A DNA stretch of 64,000 nucleotides from Winogradskyella alexanderae (GTDB lineage: Bacteria > Bacteroidota > Bacteroidia > Flavobacteriales > Flavobacteriaceae). The notes beneath the pieces are model-generated. The model ran no database searches. It was not told where the DNA came from and saw nothing but the letters and a program-made list of their open reading frames with translations. The stretch spans positions 62,001 through 126,000 of the forward strand of contig NZ_JAIUJR010000003.1 of NCBI RefSeq assembly GCF_020166335.1, written 5' to 3'. The position numbers and the translations under genes were made by a program. This document shows, piece by piece, positions 17,441-25,564 of the stretch (its first letter is position 1; each line of letters begins with the position of its first letter).

Positions 17441-18613
17441 TTAGTCGTCATCAATTCTATTATCATCAAAAGCAGACGGTAAAAGTTTGGGTATAAACTT
17501 TACAAAGAGTGGCAATAAAAGCATACCACCTGGTAACATAAAGATTGCCAGGCTAGGTATGGATTTAAAGATATCCAATAATTGAGATTGAACTTTTTTT
17601 TGCTCCTCGTCGGAAAGGTTACGTTGTGTAGATTGTGCCAACAAATACATAGCTTCTTTACTTTCTGATAGTTCTCGAATAAGTCGTTTGCTATTACGTT
17701 TAATCAATTTCGTTACCACTTTACTACTGTTATCGTAAAAACTTTGTGCAAGATTTTTAGAACTTAAAAAGGCTACCTTTTGCTTATGTGCGTCATAAAA
17801 GGTATTTATATCGTCTACAGAGCGCGTTATATCCTTATCGCTAAGTGCCAATATATTCTTAAGTTCATATAAAAATTCAAGTTCTGCATGGTCTATAACC
17901 TTGTCTGTCCATGAGGCCATGCATACCAAATCGATTACGTAAAGTTTTTCAAAGGTCGTGTCAATATGTTTTATTGCATCCTGATAGGATAGACCTTGAA
18001 ATTTTTTATGCCGAATTGAACTCTCAAACAATTTGATGAGGTTATGGTCATAATCCGTTTTTTGGGTTTTCTTTTCTAAGACGGTAAACACAATAGTTTC
18101 GAGCGATGCTTCAAGATTATTGACATAGTCTTTTATTGCACCAGAATCTGTTAAGTAGCGTTGGTATCCCAATACATCTACAAACAATAAGGCATTAATT
18201 AAGAAATAATTGAAGTTTTTAGTAATAAAATTATCATCTATGTGAATACGCTTATGGATCATTTTTTCTAATAAGCTATCCGATGATTTGTCGCCAAATA
18301 AGTCTTGAAAAAAGGAGCGCTTATGGTCGCTGATTGCCTTGTAATATCCAATAAGACTTCCGATAAAATCTAAATTGGTATCTGATTTTTTATAAATAAA
18401 ATAGTAGGTGAGCAGTAGGTTGATTTTACAACGTTCTTCCTCAGTGAAATCAAAAGGCTTAACGATATCTAGAACAACTTTGATATTACTGCCATAGATA
18501 AAACCTGTCTGTTTCAGCTTACTGTAGAATTCGGTCAGTTCGGTTTCTGCGTATATGGTTTCTGAAACTTCCCGAATTAACTTCTTTATCCAGCCGTGAG
18601 CTGATGGATTCAT
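17441..18613 (-). CDS. LETM1-related protein
   Basis: 390 residues, mostly helical, with no N-terminal signal. Residues about 215-300 contain a TerB-like helical block (VIDLVCMASWTDKVIDHAELEFLYEL) with acidic metal-binding-like positions. The C-terminus has one hydrophobic stretch, SIPSLAIFMLPGGMLLLPLF, followed by VKFIPKLLPSAF; this PGG...LLP...LPSxF pattern is the LETM1 signature. Flavobacterial homologues are often labelled LETM1-related biofilm-associated protein. Mitochondrial LETM1 affects K+/H+ or Ca2+ exchange; transferring that role here would be inference. Confidence 0.75.
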   Translation of the reverse strand: MNPSAHGWIKKLIREVSETIYAETELTEFYSKLKQTGFIYGSNIKVVLDIVKPFDFTEEERCKINLLLTYYFIYKKSDTNLDFIGSLIGYYKAISDHKRSFFQDLFGDKSSDSLLEKMIHKRIHIDDNFITKNFNYFLINALLFVDVLGYQRYLTDSGAIKDYVNNLEASLETIVFTVLEKKTQKTDYDHNLIKLFESSIRHKKFQGLSYQDAIKHIDTTFEKLYVIDLVCMASWTDKVIDHAELEFLYELKNILALSDKDITRSVDDINTFYDAHKQKVAFLSSKNLAQSFYDNSSKVVTKLIKRNSKRLIRELSESKEAMYLLAQSTQRNLSDEEQKKVQSQLLDIFKSIPSLAIFMLPGGMLLLPLFVKFIPKLLPSAFDDNRIDDD

Positions 18614-18711
18614 AAAGTTGGTTTTATCTTATAAAGATAATTTTTATCTGTAAATAGCAATGAATAAAAAATCCTCAAAACTGATGACTTTCTATTTATG
18701 TTTTAATAAAG

Positions 18712-19302
18712 TTATTCGATTATTCCCGCGCAACTTACCCTAGCACCTGCAGCTCCAGAAGGTTGAGAGGTTAAATCATCTTCACCTTGATGTACAATTA
18801 CAGCTTTGCCCATAATATCCTTAGTGTCATCACCGCAACCTATACACCATTCATCCGTTGTTAGTGATATTGTAGCATTTCCTTCGGCATCTGCAGTCAT
18901 ATTCCCAATATCACCTTTATGGAAACCGGTTGTTGCACCCCAAGCACCGTGAGGTTGTGCCGTTGGGTTCCAGTGCCCACCTGACGATGTTCCATCTGGC
19001 GAGGAACAATCAGCCTTTTCATGCAAGTGAATGGCATGCACGCCTTCGGTTAAACCACTAAACGTTCCTTCCATTGTAACCATACCATCTATTTCCGTAA
19101 AAACAACAGTTCCGGTAACGTTACTGTCACTTTTAGGTGACATGGTCACTGAAATAGTCTTCTCGATTTTAGTTCCTTCAACAACCTCCTCAACTTCAGT
19201 TTCAATAATTTCTTCCGTTTCTTTTTTATTCTCTTTACACGACGTGGCAACCATAATTGATAGTACGAATACCACTAGTTTAAAATATCTCATGTTCGTC
19301 AT
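18712..19302 (-). CDS. sodC: Superoxide dismutase [Cu-Zn], lipoprotein
   Basis: 196 residues. The lipobox VATSC (Cys22) tethers it to a membrane facing the periplasm. An acidic linker (24-45) precedes the Cu/Zn fold. Ligands are complete: His92 and His94 (AIHLHEKADC), bridging His110 (SGGHWNP), His118 and His128 with Asp131 (HPHGAW-like region and FHKGDIGN), and His171 (IVHQGEDD). Disulphide pair Cys99/Cys191. The enzyme dismutates superoxide to oxygen and peroxide outside the cytoplasm. An alternative start at Met4 (19293) is equally possible. Confidence 0.95.
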   Translation of the reverse strand: MTNMRYFKLVVFVLSIMVATSCKENKKETEEIIETEVEEVVEGTKIEKTISVTMSPKSDSNVTGTVVFTEIDGMVTMEGTFSGLTEGVHAIHLHEKADCSSPDGTSSGGHWNPTAQPHGAWGATTGFHKGDIGNMTADAEGNATISLTTDEWCIGCGDDTKDIMGKAVIVHQGEDDLTSQPSGAAGARVSCAGIIE

Positions 19303-19413
19303 TTTTGTTTTAAGTAAAGTTAAGTAACAATTGGCTTCAATGCAAATGGGATAAAGCTTAAGTCATAAAAGAATTCCAAAGATTCTAGTAAATGTGTATA
19401 TAATAAAGGGCAT

Positions 19414-19457
19414 ATGACAAAAATCATATTTTTTAAGCACCCTGACAACTAATTTTG
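19414..19457 (+). promoter_or_regulatory. Fnr-type site and -7 element for hemN-usp
   Basis: The palindrome ATGACAAAAATCAT (19414-19427) has the TGA-N6-TCA core spacing of Fnr boxes. A perfect Bacteroidetes -7 element TAATTTTG lies at 19450-19457, centre to centre 33 bp. The predicted transcript starts near 19460, leaving a leader of about 15 bases before the hemN ATG. The site would sit near -40, the position of a class II activator. Confidence 0.8.
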
Positions 19458-19474
19458 AGTAAGATTGATTAGTC

Positions 19475-20839
19475 ATGTGCATTTCCCTAGTAAATAAATA
19501 TAATGTCGCTGGACCACGCTATACCAGTTATCCAACGGTGCCGTATTGGGATGTTAAGACTTTTACTGCGAAAGCTTGGAGGCAATCACTGGTAAAATCA
19601 TTTAATGAGAGTAATTCTAAAAATGGTATTAGTCTCTATATTCACTTGCCATTTTGTGAAAGTTTATGCACATTTTGCGGATGCCAAAAGAGTATTACCA
19701 AAAGACATGAAGTTGAGGAGCCTTATATAAGAGCGCTATTAAAAGAGTGGGAACTATATCGTAATCTACTCGGTTACAAACCCAAAATAAGAGAACTGCA
19801 TATAGGTGGTGGTACACCAACCTTCTTTTCGCCAAATAACTTAAAAAAATTAATTACAGAGTTATTGCATGTCTCTGAAGTAGCGCGTGATTATGAATTT
19901 AGTTTTGAAGGGCATCCCAATAATACCACAAGAGAACATTTACAGGTATTATTTGATTTAGGATATAGACGTGTAAGCTATGGCGTACAAGATTATAATC
20001 CTACAATTCAGAAAGCCATAAATAGGATACAATCCTTTGATAATGTAAAACGGGTTACTGAATGGGCAAGAGAAATAGGGTACACCTCAATAGGTCATGA
20101 CATTATTTTTGGACTACCTTTTCAAACTGAAGGAGATATCATTGAAACTATTGCTAAGACAAGAGCATTAATGCCAGACCGAATAGCATTTTACAGCTAT
20201 GCACATGTGCCATGGATTAAAGGTAATGGTCAACGTGGTTTTAGAGACGAGGATTTGCCAACTCCAGAATCCAAACGACAGCAATATGAAACTGGTAAAG
20301 CTTTGCTGGAAAGGGCAGGTTATCTTGAAATTGGAATGGATCATTTTGCCCTTAAGACGGATTCCCTTTTTAAGGCGATGCAAAACGAAAGTTTACACAG
20401 AAATTTTATGGGATATACCACATCAAAAACCAAAACAATGATTGGACTTGGTGTATCGTCTATAAGTGATAGCTGGTATGGTTTTGCACAAAATGTAAAA
20501 TCTATAGAAGACTATTACAATCTGGTTAACCAAGGGAAATTACCTGTATACAGAGGCCATATTTTAAACAATGAAGATCTAATAATTAGAAAGCACATTT
20601 TAAATCTAATGTGCCACTTCAAGACCTCGTGGTTAGACACGCATATGGCTTTTAAACAGCTACCAGAAGTCCTTATAAAATTAAAAGAATTTGAGCGCGA
20701 CGGTTTACTTGAGTTTGAGAGAAAACAAGTAAGCGTAACTGATAAAGGGAAACCATTTATTAGAAATATATGTATGGCTTTTGATTTGCAATTGCAACGT
20801 AAAAAACCAAACACCCAATTATTTTCAATGACCATATAA
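19475..20839 (+). CDS. hemN: Oxygen-independent coproporphyrinogen III oxidase
   Basis: 454 residues. Radical-SAM enzyme that decarboxylates coproporphyrinogen III to protoporphyrinogen IX without oxygen, needed for haem when oxygen is low. The N-terminus NKYNVAGPRYTSYPTVPYW is diagnostic of true HemN rather than HemW. The iron-sulphur motif is Cys61-x3-Cys65-x2-Cys68-x-Cys70 (PFCESLCTFCGC). GGGTPTFF and RVSYGVQD motifs follow, with a HemN C-terminal domain after about residue 360. The start is the ATG 18 bases after the -7 element. The usp gene follows after 10 bases. Confidence 0.95.
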   Translation: MCISLVNKYNVAGPRYTSYPTVPYWDVKTFTAKAWRQSLVKSFNESNSKNGISLYIHLPFCESLCTFCGCQKSITKRHEVEEPYIRALLKEWELYRNLLGYKPKIRELHIGGGTPTFFSPNNLKKLITELLHVSEVARDYEFSFEGHPNNTTREHLQVLFDLGYRRVSYGVQDYNPTIQKAINRIQSFDNVKRVTEWAREIGYTSIGHDIIFGLPFQTEGDIIETIAKTRALMPDRIAFYSYAHVPWIKGNGQRGFRDEDLPTPESKRQQYETGKALLERAGYLEIGMDHFALKTDSLFKAMQNESLHRNFMGYTTSKTKTMIGLGVSSISDSWYGFAQNVKSIEDYYNLVNQGKLPVYRGHILNNEDLIIRKHILNLMCHFKTSWLDTHMAFKQLPEVLIKLKEFERDGLLEFERKQVSVTDKGKPFIRNICMAFDLQLQRKKPNTQLFSMTI

Positions 20840-20849
20840 AAAAGAAAGA

Positions 20850-21683
20850 ATGAAAAGAATAATAGTACCTATAGATTTTTCTGAGCAATCTGAATTTGCT
20901 CTAGAAGCGGCCGCTAACTTGGCGCAAAAGTATGGTTCTGAACTTATTGTGTTGCATATGCTAGAGTTGTCTAGTGCAATATTAACATCAAATGGTGCAG
21001 CCATTAATGACGAAGCTGTTTTCTACTTGAAGTTGGCCGAACAAAAGTTTGATGCTTTTCTAGATAAACCTTACTTAGAAGGAATAAAAGTTACACCTAT
21101 CGTTAAACACTTTAAAGTTTTTAGTGAAGTCAATGATATTGCTAATGAGCACCAGGCCAACCTCATTGTAATGGGTTCACATGGTGCAAGTGGTGTTAAA
21201 GAAGTTTTGGTTGGTTCAAATACGGAGAAAGTTGTGCGTCATTCTGATATTCCTGTGTTAGTTATTAAGCATAACCCAATTTTGTTGGATTTTGAGAATG
21301 GAGTTTTTGCAAGTGATTTTTCTGAAGATGCTATAAAACCATATCTAAATGCAAGAAGAACCTTCGCTAAACTTGGAGCAAAAATGCATTTGGTATATGT
21401 AAACTCACCTGATGGTAATTTTAGAAGTTCTTCTGAAATTGATAAGAGTGTATCCTTATTCTTGAAGAAGGCCGATGGTGATTTAGATAATCTAGGTAAT
21501 GTACATATAGTATCTGATTATTCTGTTGAAAAGGGTATACTGAATTTTGCGAATATGATAGGTGCAGATTTAATAGCTGTGGCCACACATGGTAGAAAAG
21601 GACTGGCACATTTCTTTGAAGGTAGTATATCTGAGGATATAGCCAACCACAGTACATTGCCAGTAATGACTTTTAAAATATAG
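20850..21683 (+). CDS. Universal stress protein, tandem UspA domains
   Basis: 277 residues, two UspA domains. Domain 1 (1-146) begins KRIIVPIDFSEQSEFALEAA and carries an ATP-binding-type loop GSHGASGVKEVLVGSNTEKV. Domain 2 (about 147-277) keeps ATHGRKGLAHFFEGSISEDI but starts in a degenerate way (GVFASDFSEDAI). Cytoplasmic. It lies 10 bases behind hemN and ends at a strong terminator, so it shares the Fnr-type promoter; oxygen-limitation induction is typical for such Usp proteins. Confidence 0.88.
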   Translation: MKRIIVPIDFSEQSEFALEAAANLAQKYGSELIVLHMLELSSAILTSNGAAINDEAVFYLKLAEQKFDAFLDKPYLEGIKVTPIVKHFKVFSEVNDIANEHQANLIVMGSHGASGVKEVLVGSNTEKVVRHSDIPVLVIKHNPILLDFENGVFASDFSEDAIKPYLNARRTFAKLGAKMHLVYVNSPDGNFRSSSEIDKSVSLFLKKADGDLDNLGNVHIVSDYSVEKGILNFANMIGADLIAVATHGRKGLAHFFEGSISEDIANHSTLPVMTFKI

Positions 21684-21726
21684 TTTCTTGATGTTTATTA
21701 GTTAGTATTGTTTAAAATGTCAAGTT

Positions 21727-21760
21727 AAACGCCAGAGAAGTAATTCTCTGGCGTTTTGTT
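21727..21760. terminator. Bidirectional terminator between usp and tauE-like gene
   Basis: Perfect 13-bp stem AAACGCCAGAGAA (21727-21739) / TTCTCTGGCGTTT (21744-21756) with a 4-base loop and a T-rich tail. It separates the convergent usp (plus) and cco (minus) transcripts. Confidence 0.92.
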
Positions 21761-21786
21761 TTAGATAATAATTAGTAAGTAATTTT

Positions 21787-22488
21787 TTAATGACACTCCA
21801 TTGTACTCGTTGCCATTTCTACAACTGGAGCAGGAGAAATATAAGGTATTCCAAGGCCTAAGCCTCTAAGGATAAATAACACACCTATTATTACAACAAA
21901 TACAGGAATTGCTTTTTGAATATGTTGTTTTACTGTGCTATTCAAAAATTTACCCAAATAAATAGCTGAGGTCATTAAGGGAATTGTTCCTATACCAAAT
22001 AAAATCATGTATAAACTACCTTGTAACAGACTTCCCGTAGCTATAGATCCAAATACGGCCATATAAACTAAACCACAAGGGAGGAAGCCATTTAAAAAGC
22101 CAATTGTTAAAAAGGTATCTCCTGTTTTCTTCTTTAATGCTTTTCCTAGGTTAGATTTTACTTTAGATATTATCTTATGAAGCGGTTTAGAAAGATTGTA
22201 TTTGTTAAACGTATGGTATGGTATTAAAACCACAATAATCATTAAAACACCTATGGCAATTGATAATTGTTGTTGTATCCCGAACAAATAAAGACTTTTA
22301 CCTACTAAGCCAAATACAAGGCCAATAATACTATAGGCTAATAAACGGCCAAAATGGTACATACTAATTTGGCCTATTTTCTTAAATGAATTCTCTCGTT
22401 CTACCGGAAGCATAAAGGCAATTGGCCCGCACATGCCTACACAATGTAAACTTCCCAATAGTCCTAATATCAAGCCAGATAAAAGCAT
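21787..22488 (-). CDS. Sulfite exporter TauE/SafE-like (DsbD-type) membrane protein
   Basis: 233 residues, six helices. Two internally related halves carry LHCVGMCGPIAFMLP (residues about 15-29) and GFLNGFLPCGLVYMA (about 128-142), the paired Cys motifs of the PF13386 family related to DsbD and CcdA. The C-terminus ends MATSTMECH with a Cys-His pair that could bind metal. Placed last in the cbb3 operon, 2 bases after ccoH; in many Bacteroidetes a protein of this family occupies the same place, so a role in oxidase copper or cytochrome assembly is more likely than sulfite export. Confidence 0.8.
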   Translation of the reverse strand: MLLSGLILGLLGSLHCVGMCGPIAFMLPVERENSFKKIGQISMYHFGRLLAYSIIGLVFGLVGKSLYLFGIQQQLSIAIGVLMIIVVLIPYHTFNKYNLSKPLHKIISKVKSNLGKALKKKTGDTFLTIGFLNGFLPCGLVYMAVFGSIATGSLLQGSLYMILFGIGTIPLMTSAIYLGKFLNSTVKQHIQKAIPVFVVIIGVLFILRGLGLGIPYISPAPVVEMATSTMECH

Positions 22489-22490
22489 AT

Positions 22491-22937
22491 TTAATAGTTA
22501 ATTTCGGCCTTGTAGAGATAAGGTTTATTATTGTAAGTCCAGTCTACCTTAATGTTCCAGCGACCATCTAACAAACGGTTGTCAGGTATGAGCAAATTGT
22601 GGTCAGATAATGAAATCGGTGTTTCAAAATCCAATTGTTTATTAGATGGTCTGTATAGGAACACTTTACCTTTAATTTTATTGATTTTCAATTCTTCAGG
22701 GAATGTTATAACAATTCCTTCTTCTGATTTTTTCCAACTTATATTTGTAGTTAATGCTTTTGCATTCTTTTCTTTATCAATATCTTTTTGAAATTCTAGT
22801 TCTTGCTTGTAATAATCTTCAACGACTAAATCATGATCGTATTTATCGTTAGTACTCATATTTACTACGAAGTACATAATAAATCCAATGAAGCATATAA
22901 ATGCTATAACAATTGCCGTTCCCCAGTTTATTTTCAT
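22491..22937 (-). CDS. ccoH: cbb3 oxidase assembly protein CcoH/FixH
   Basis: 148 residues. One N-terminal membrane helix (WGTAIVIAFICFIGFIMYFVV) is followed by DHDLVVEDYYKQELEFQKDID, the FixH signature with VxxxYYxxxxxYQ-like spacing, and a beta-rich periplasmic domain. FixH-type proteins assist maturation of the cbb3 oxidase complex. Located between ccoG (6 bases) and the TauE-like gene (2 bases) in the cco operon. Confidence 0.9.
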   Translation of the reverse strand: MKINWGTAIVIAFICFIGFIMYFVVNMSTNDKYDHDLVVEDYYKQELEFQKDIDKEKNAKALTTNISWKKSEEGIVITFPEELKINKIKGKVFLYRPSNKQLDFETPISLSDHNLLIPDNRLLDGRWNIKVDWTYNNKPYLYKAEINY

Positions 22938-22943
22938 AGTTTT

Positions 22944-24368
22944 TTAATTAAAGCTTCGTGGACCTAAGAAACTTACTGTTGTTGTTTCAATGAGTCGCTC
23001 ACCGCTGTAAACATCTATTCTAATTTTCTTTTTATCACCGCCAATATCACTTTGTTTCATTTCAATGAACATGGTCCCTTCAGCTAATCCTTGAGCATCA
23101 ACAGTAACTTCTCCTGTTGCTGAAACGAGTTTAATTGTACCGTTTATACCTCTAAGTTTAAAACTAACGTCTTCTATGGTTTCACTTGTTTTATTAACCA
23201 ACTTGTAGGTAAAAACATTACTAATAATATTATTTTCTTTATGCTCATAGAGTTGTCCAGGTAATCTCAAAACTCTCGCCTCTACATCATTTCTTAATGC
23301 TAACATACCCAGCAATACACCAATAAGAATAACAAGCACAGCAATATAGCCTTTCATGCGTGCTGTTAATTTAAATGGCGTTTTCTTTTCAATATTTTCC
23401 TCACTTGCATAACGGATTAATCCTTTAGGTAAATTTATTTTCTCCATTATGGAATCGCACTCGTCAATACATGCGGTACAATTAACACATTCCAATTGTG
23501 TCCCATTTCTTATGTCAATACCAGTAGGGCAGACATGTACACATTGAAAACAGTCAATACAATCGCCATGACCCAATGCCTGGCGATCTTCATTTTTCTT
23601 AAACTTTTTACGACCGTTTTCACCTTCACCACGTTTATGGTCATAGGCTACGACGATTGATTTTGTATCCAAAAGGACACCTTGCAATCGCCCGTATGGA
23701 CAAGCGATAATACAGACTTGTTCTCTAAACCAGGCAAATACAAAATAGAATACACCAGTGAATATGATTAAAGGTATAAGTGTACCCATATGTTCACTCG
23801 GTCCTTCTTTTATGTATCGCAACAGTTTGTCACTACCAATTAAATAGGCCAAGAAAATATTTGAAATTAGGAAAGATATAACTAGAAAGATGAACCATTT
23901 GGTTACACGTTTTCTAATTTTCTCTGCATCCCACTTCTGGCGAGCTAATTTCATTTGCTTGTTGCGATCGCCGTCAATCCAATATTCAATACGTCTAAAT
24001 ACCATTTCCATAAAAATGGTTTGAGGACAAACCCAACCACAAAATATTCTACCAAAACCAACGGTAAAAAGTGTAATAAAAACAACACCAATAATCATGG
24101 AGATTACAAACAAATGGAAGTCTTGTGGCCAAAACGGAAATCCGAAAATATTAAATCTTCTTTCTAATACATTGAACATTAGAAATTGATTGCCATTTAT
24201 TTTAATGAATGGCGAAACAAATAAAAACGCTAATAAGAAATAGCTAACTAATTTTCGCTTTTCATATAAGGGGCCTGAAGGTTTTTTAGGAAATATCCAG
24301 TTGCGTTTACCTTCTTCATCTATTGTGGCAATTGAATCTCTAAATACTTCGTTTGATGGTGCTTCCAT
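22944..24368 (-). CDS. ccoG: Cytochrome c oxidase accessory protein CcoG/FixG/RdxA
   Basis: 474 residues. A polytopic N-terminal half has WVCPQTIFMEMVFRRIEYWI, CPYGRLQGVLLD and helices; two 4Fe-4S clusters follow in the motif GDCIDCFQCVHVCPTGIDIR and ECVNCTACIDECDSI (residues about 255-300); then a helix (ILIGVLLGMLAL) and a C-terminal Ig-like FixG domain. CcoG reduces Cu(II) for insertion into the cbb3 oxidase. Position between ccoP and ccoH is canonical. Confidence 0.95.
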   Translation of the reverse strand: MEAPSNEVFRDSIATIDEEGKRNWIFPKKPSGPLYEKRKLVSYFLLAFLFVSPFIKINGNQFLMFNVLERRFNIFGFPFWPQDFHLFVISMIIGVVFITLFTVGFGRIFCGWVCPQTIFMEMVFRRIEYWIDGDRNKQMKLARQKWDAEKIRKRVTKWFIFLVISFLISNIFLAYLIGSDKLLRYIKEGPSEHMGTLIPLIIFTGVFYFVFAWFREQVCIIACPYGRLQGVLLDTKSIVVAYDHKRGEGENGRKKFKKNEDRQALGHGDCIDCFQCVHVCPTGIDIRNGTQLECVNCTACIDECDSIMEKINLPKGLIRYASEENIEKKTPFKLTARMKGYIAVLVILIGVLLGMLALRNDVEARVLRLPGQLYEHKENNIISNVFTYKLVNKTSETIEDVSFKLRGINGTIKLVSATGEVTVDAQGLAEGTMFIEMKQSDIGGDKKKIRIDVYSGERLIETTTVSFLGPRSFN

Positions 24369-24389
24369 CTTGATGTGCTTTTACCTTTA

Positions 24390-25373
24390 CTAATTATTTG
24401 AGGCTACGGTCGTTGTTTCCATCGTTTCAACTGCATCTTCGGTAGTTGATTCTTCTTCGTTACCTTCTTCAGTTTCATTGCCAGTTTCTCCTGCACTTTC
24501 ATCTACCCAAATTTCACCTTCAGGATCCTTAGGATTGGCTGGTGTAGTACCTTGGAACTGTAGTAAGTAACTTGATACCTGTGCAATTTCTAGTGGCTTT
24601 AAACTCGCTTTCCACGCAACCATACCTTTACCATCTCTACCACCTTCAGAAACCGTTTTAAAAACATTCTTTATTCCACCACCTAATATCCAATAGTTGT
24701 CTGTTAGGTTTGGTCCAATACCGCCACCACCGTCTGCCATATGACATACCACACAGTTAGTTTCGAATATTTTTTGGCCGGCATTTAAATCAGCTGCCTC
24801 GGTTAAGACTTCAACAGTATTTATGTCAACCAAGTTTTTAGCAGTTTTTTTGTATTCTTCGATTGCGCGCTGGGCTTCGGCATATTCTATTTCATATTCT
24901 GCAAATTGGTCGTCTGCATTAAATACATGATAACGCACCATATAAACAACTCCAAATATTATGGTTGCATAAAAACCATAGAGCCACCAAGGAGGTAAAC
25001 TGTTGTCTAATTCTTTAATACCGTCATAATTATGGTCTAATATAATTTCACCTTCTTGCTCAATTGGTTTAGATCCAAGAAGTTTTTGGTAAGTATCCTT
25101 GACCCAAACAACTAATTTAGAGGGCGCAGCCCGTTTTGCATCATATCTAGCTTTGGCTTCTTCATCCAAGCTCTGGTACAAAATATTATCCATAGAACCC
25201 ACAATACCTTCAATTGCCAACAGCACAAGAAGCACAAGTAATAAGAATAGCATTATAACCGGTTGTTCCATAAAAGCTGGTTGGTCACCAGATTCTACAA
25301 AGTATTCAACTAGTCCTACAATAATGAAAAACACTATCGGAACCCTGATGTATGATGGAATTAAATTTCTCAT
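24390..25373 (-). CDS. ccoP: cbb3-type cytochrome c oxidase subunit III, monohaem
   Basis: 327 residues. Two N-terminal helices (about 10-25 and 38-58) precede the FixP N-terminal motif YDGIKELDNSLPPWWLYGFY with a third helix (133-149). One cytochrome c domain has Cys207-x2-Cys210-His211 (NCVVCHMADGGG) and the later Met ligand in GKGMVAWKASLKP. Proteobacterial CcoP normally has two haem c domains; only one CxxCH is present here. A highly acidic tail (290-327) ends the chain. Overlaps ccoQ by 4 bases. Confidence 0.92.
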   Translation of the reverse strand: MRNLIPSYIRVPIVFFIIVGLVEYFVESGDQPAFMEQPVIMLFLLLVLLVLLAIEGIVGSMDNILYQSLDEEAKARYDAKRAAPSKLVVWVKDTYQKLLGSKPIEQEGEIILDHNYDGIKELDNSLPPWWLYGFYATIIFGVVYMVRYHVFNADDQFAEYEIEYAEAQRAIEEYKKTAKNLVDINTVEVLTEAADLNAGQKIFETNCVVCHMADGGGGIGPNLTDNYWILGGGIKNVFKTVSEGGRDGKGMVAWKASLKPLEIAQVSSYLLQFQGTTPANPKDPEGEIWVDESAGETGNETEEGNEEESTTEDAVETMETTTVASNN

Positions 25374-25558
25374 GATGTTGTGTCGTTTTGATGGTTATCT
25401 AAAGGTATATTACTTACAGTTTTGATGTATTCTTTTTTTGCAGTAAAAACCCAATAGAATAAGACTACAAAAAATATAAAGAATATGAGGAGCGAAATAA
25501 TCGGGTATATTTCTATACCTGTTATACTTTCCATATGATTTTTTACGAATTTTAACAT
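25370..25558 (-). CDS. ccoQ: cbb3 oxidase subunit CcoQ/FixQ-like
   Basis: 62 residues. N-terminal MLKFVKNHMESITGIEIYPI, one helix (LLIFFIFFVVLFYWVF) and the TAKKEYIKTVSNIPLDN segment after it, with the hydrophobic-basic pattern of CcoQ. It is a small stabilising subunit of the cbb3 complex. Its start overlaps nothing, but its stop shares 4 bases with the ccoP start, so they are translationally coupled; 6 bases separate it from ccoNO. Confidence 0.82.
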   Translation of the reverse strand: MLKFVKNHMESITGIEIYPIISLLIFFIFFVVLFYWVFTAKKEYIKTVSNIPLDNHQNDTTS

Positions 25559-25564
25559 GGCTGA

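Noticed and set aside
21787..22488. Sulfite exporter
   Set aside because: The family name covers many functions; place in the cbb3 operon and DsbD-like Cys motifs favour an assembly role.
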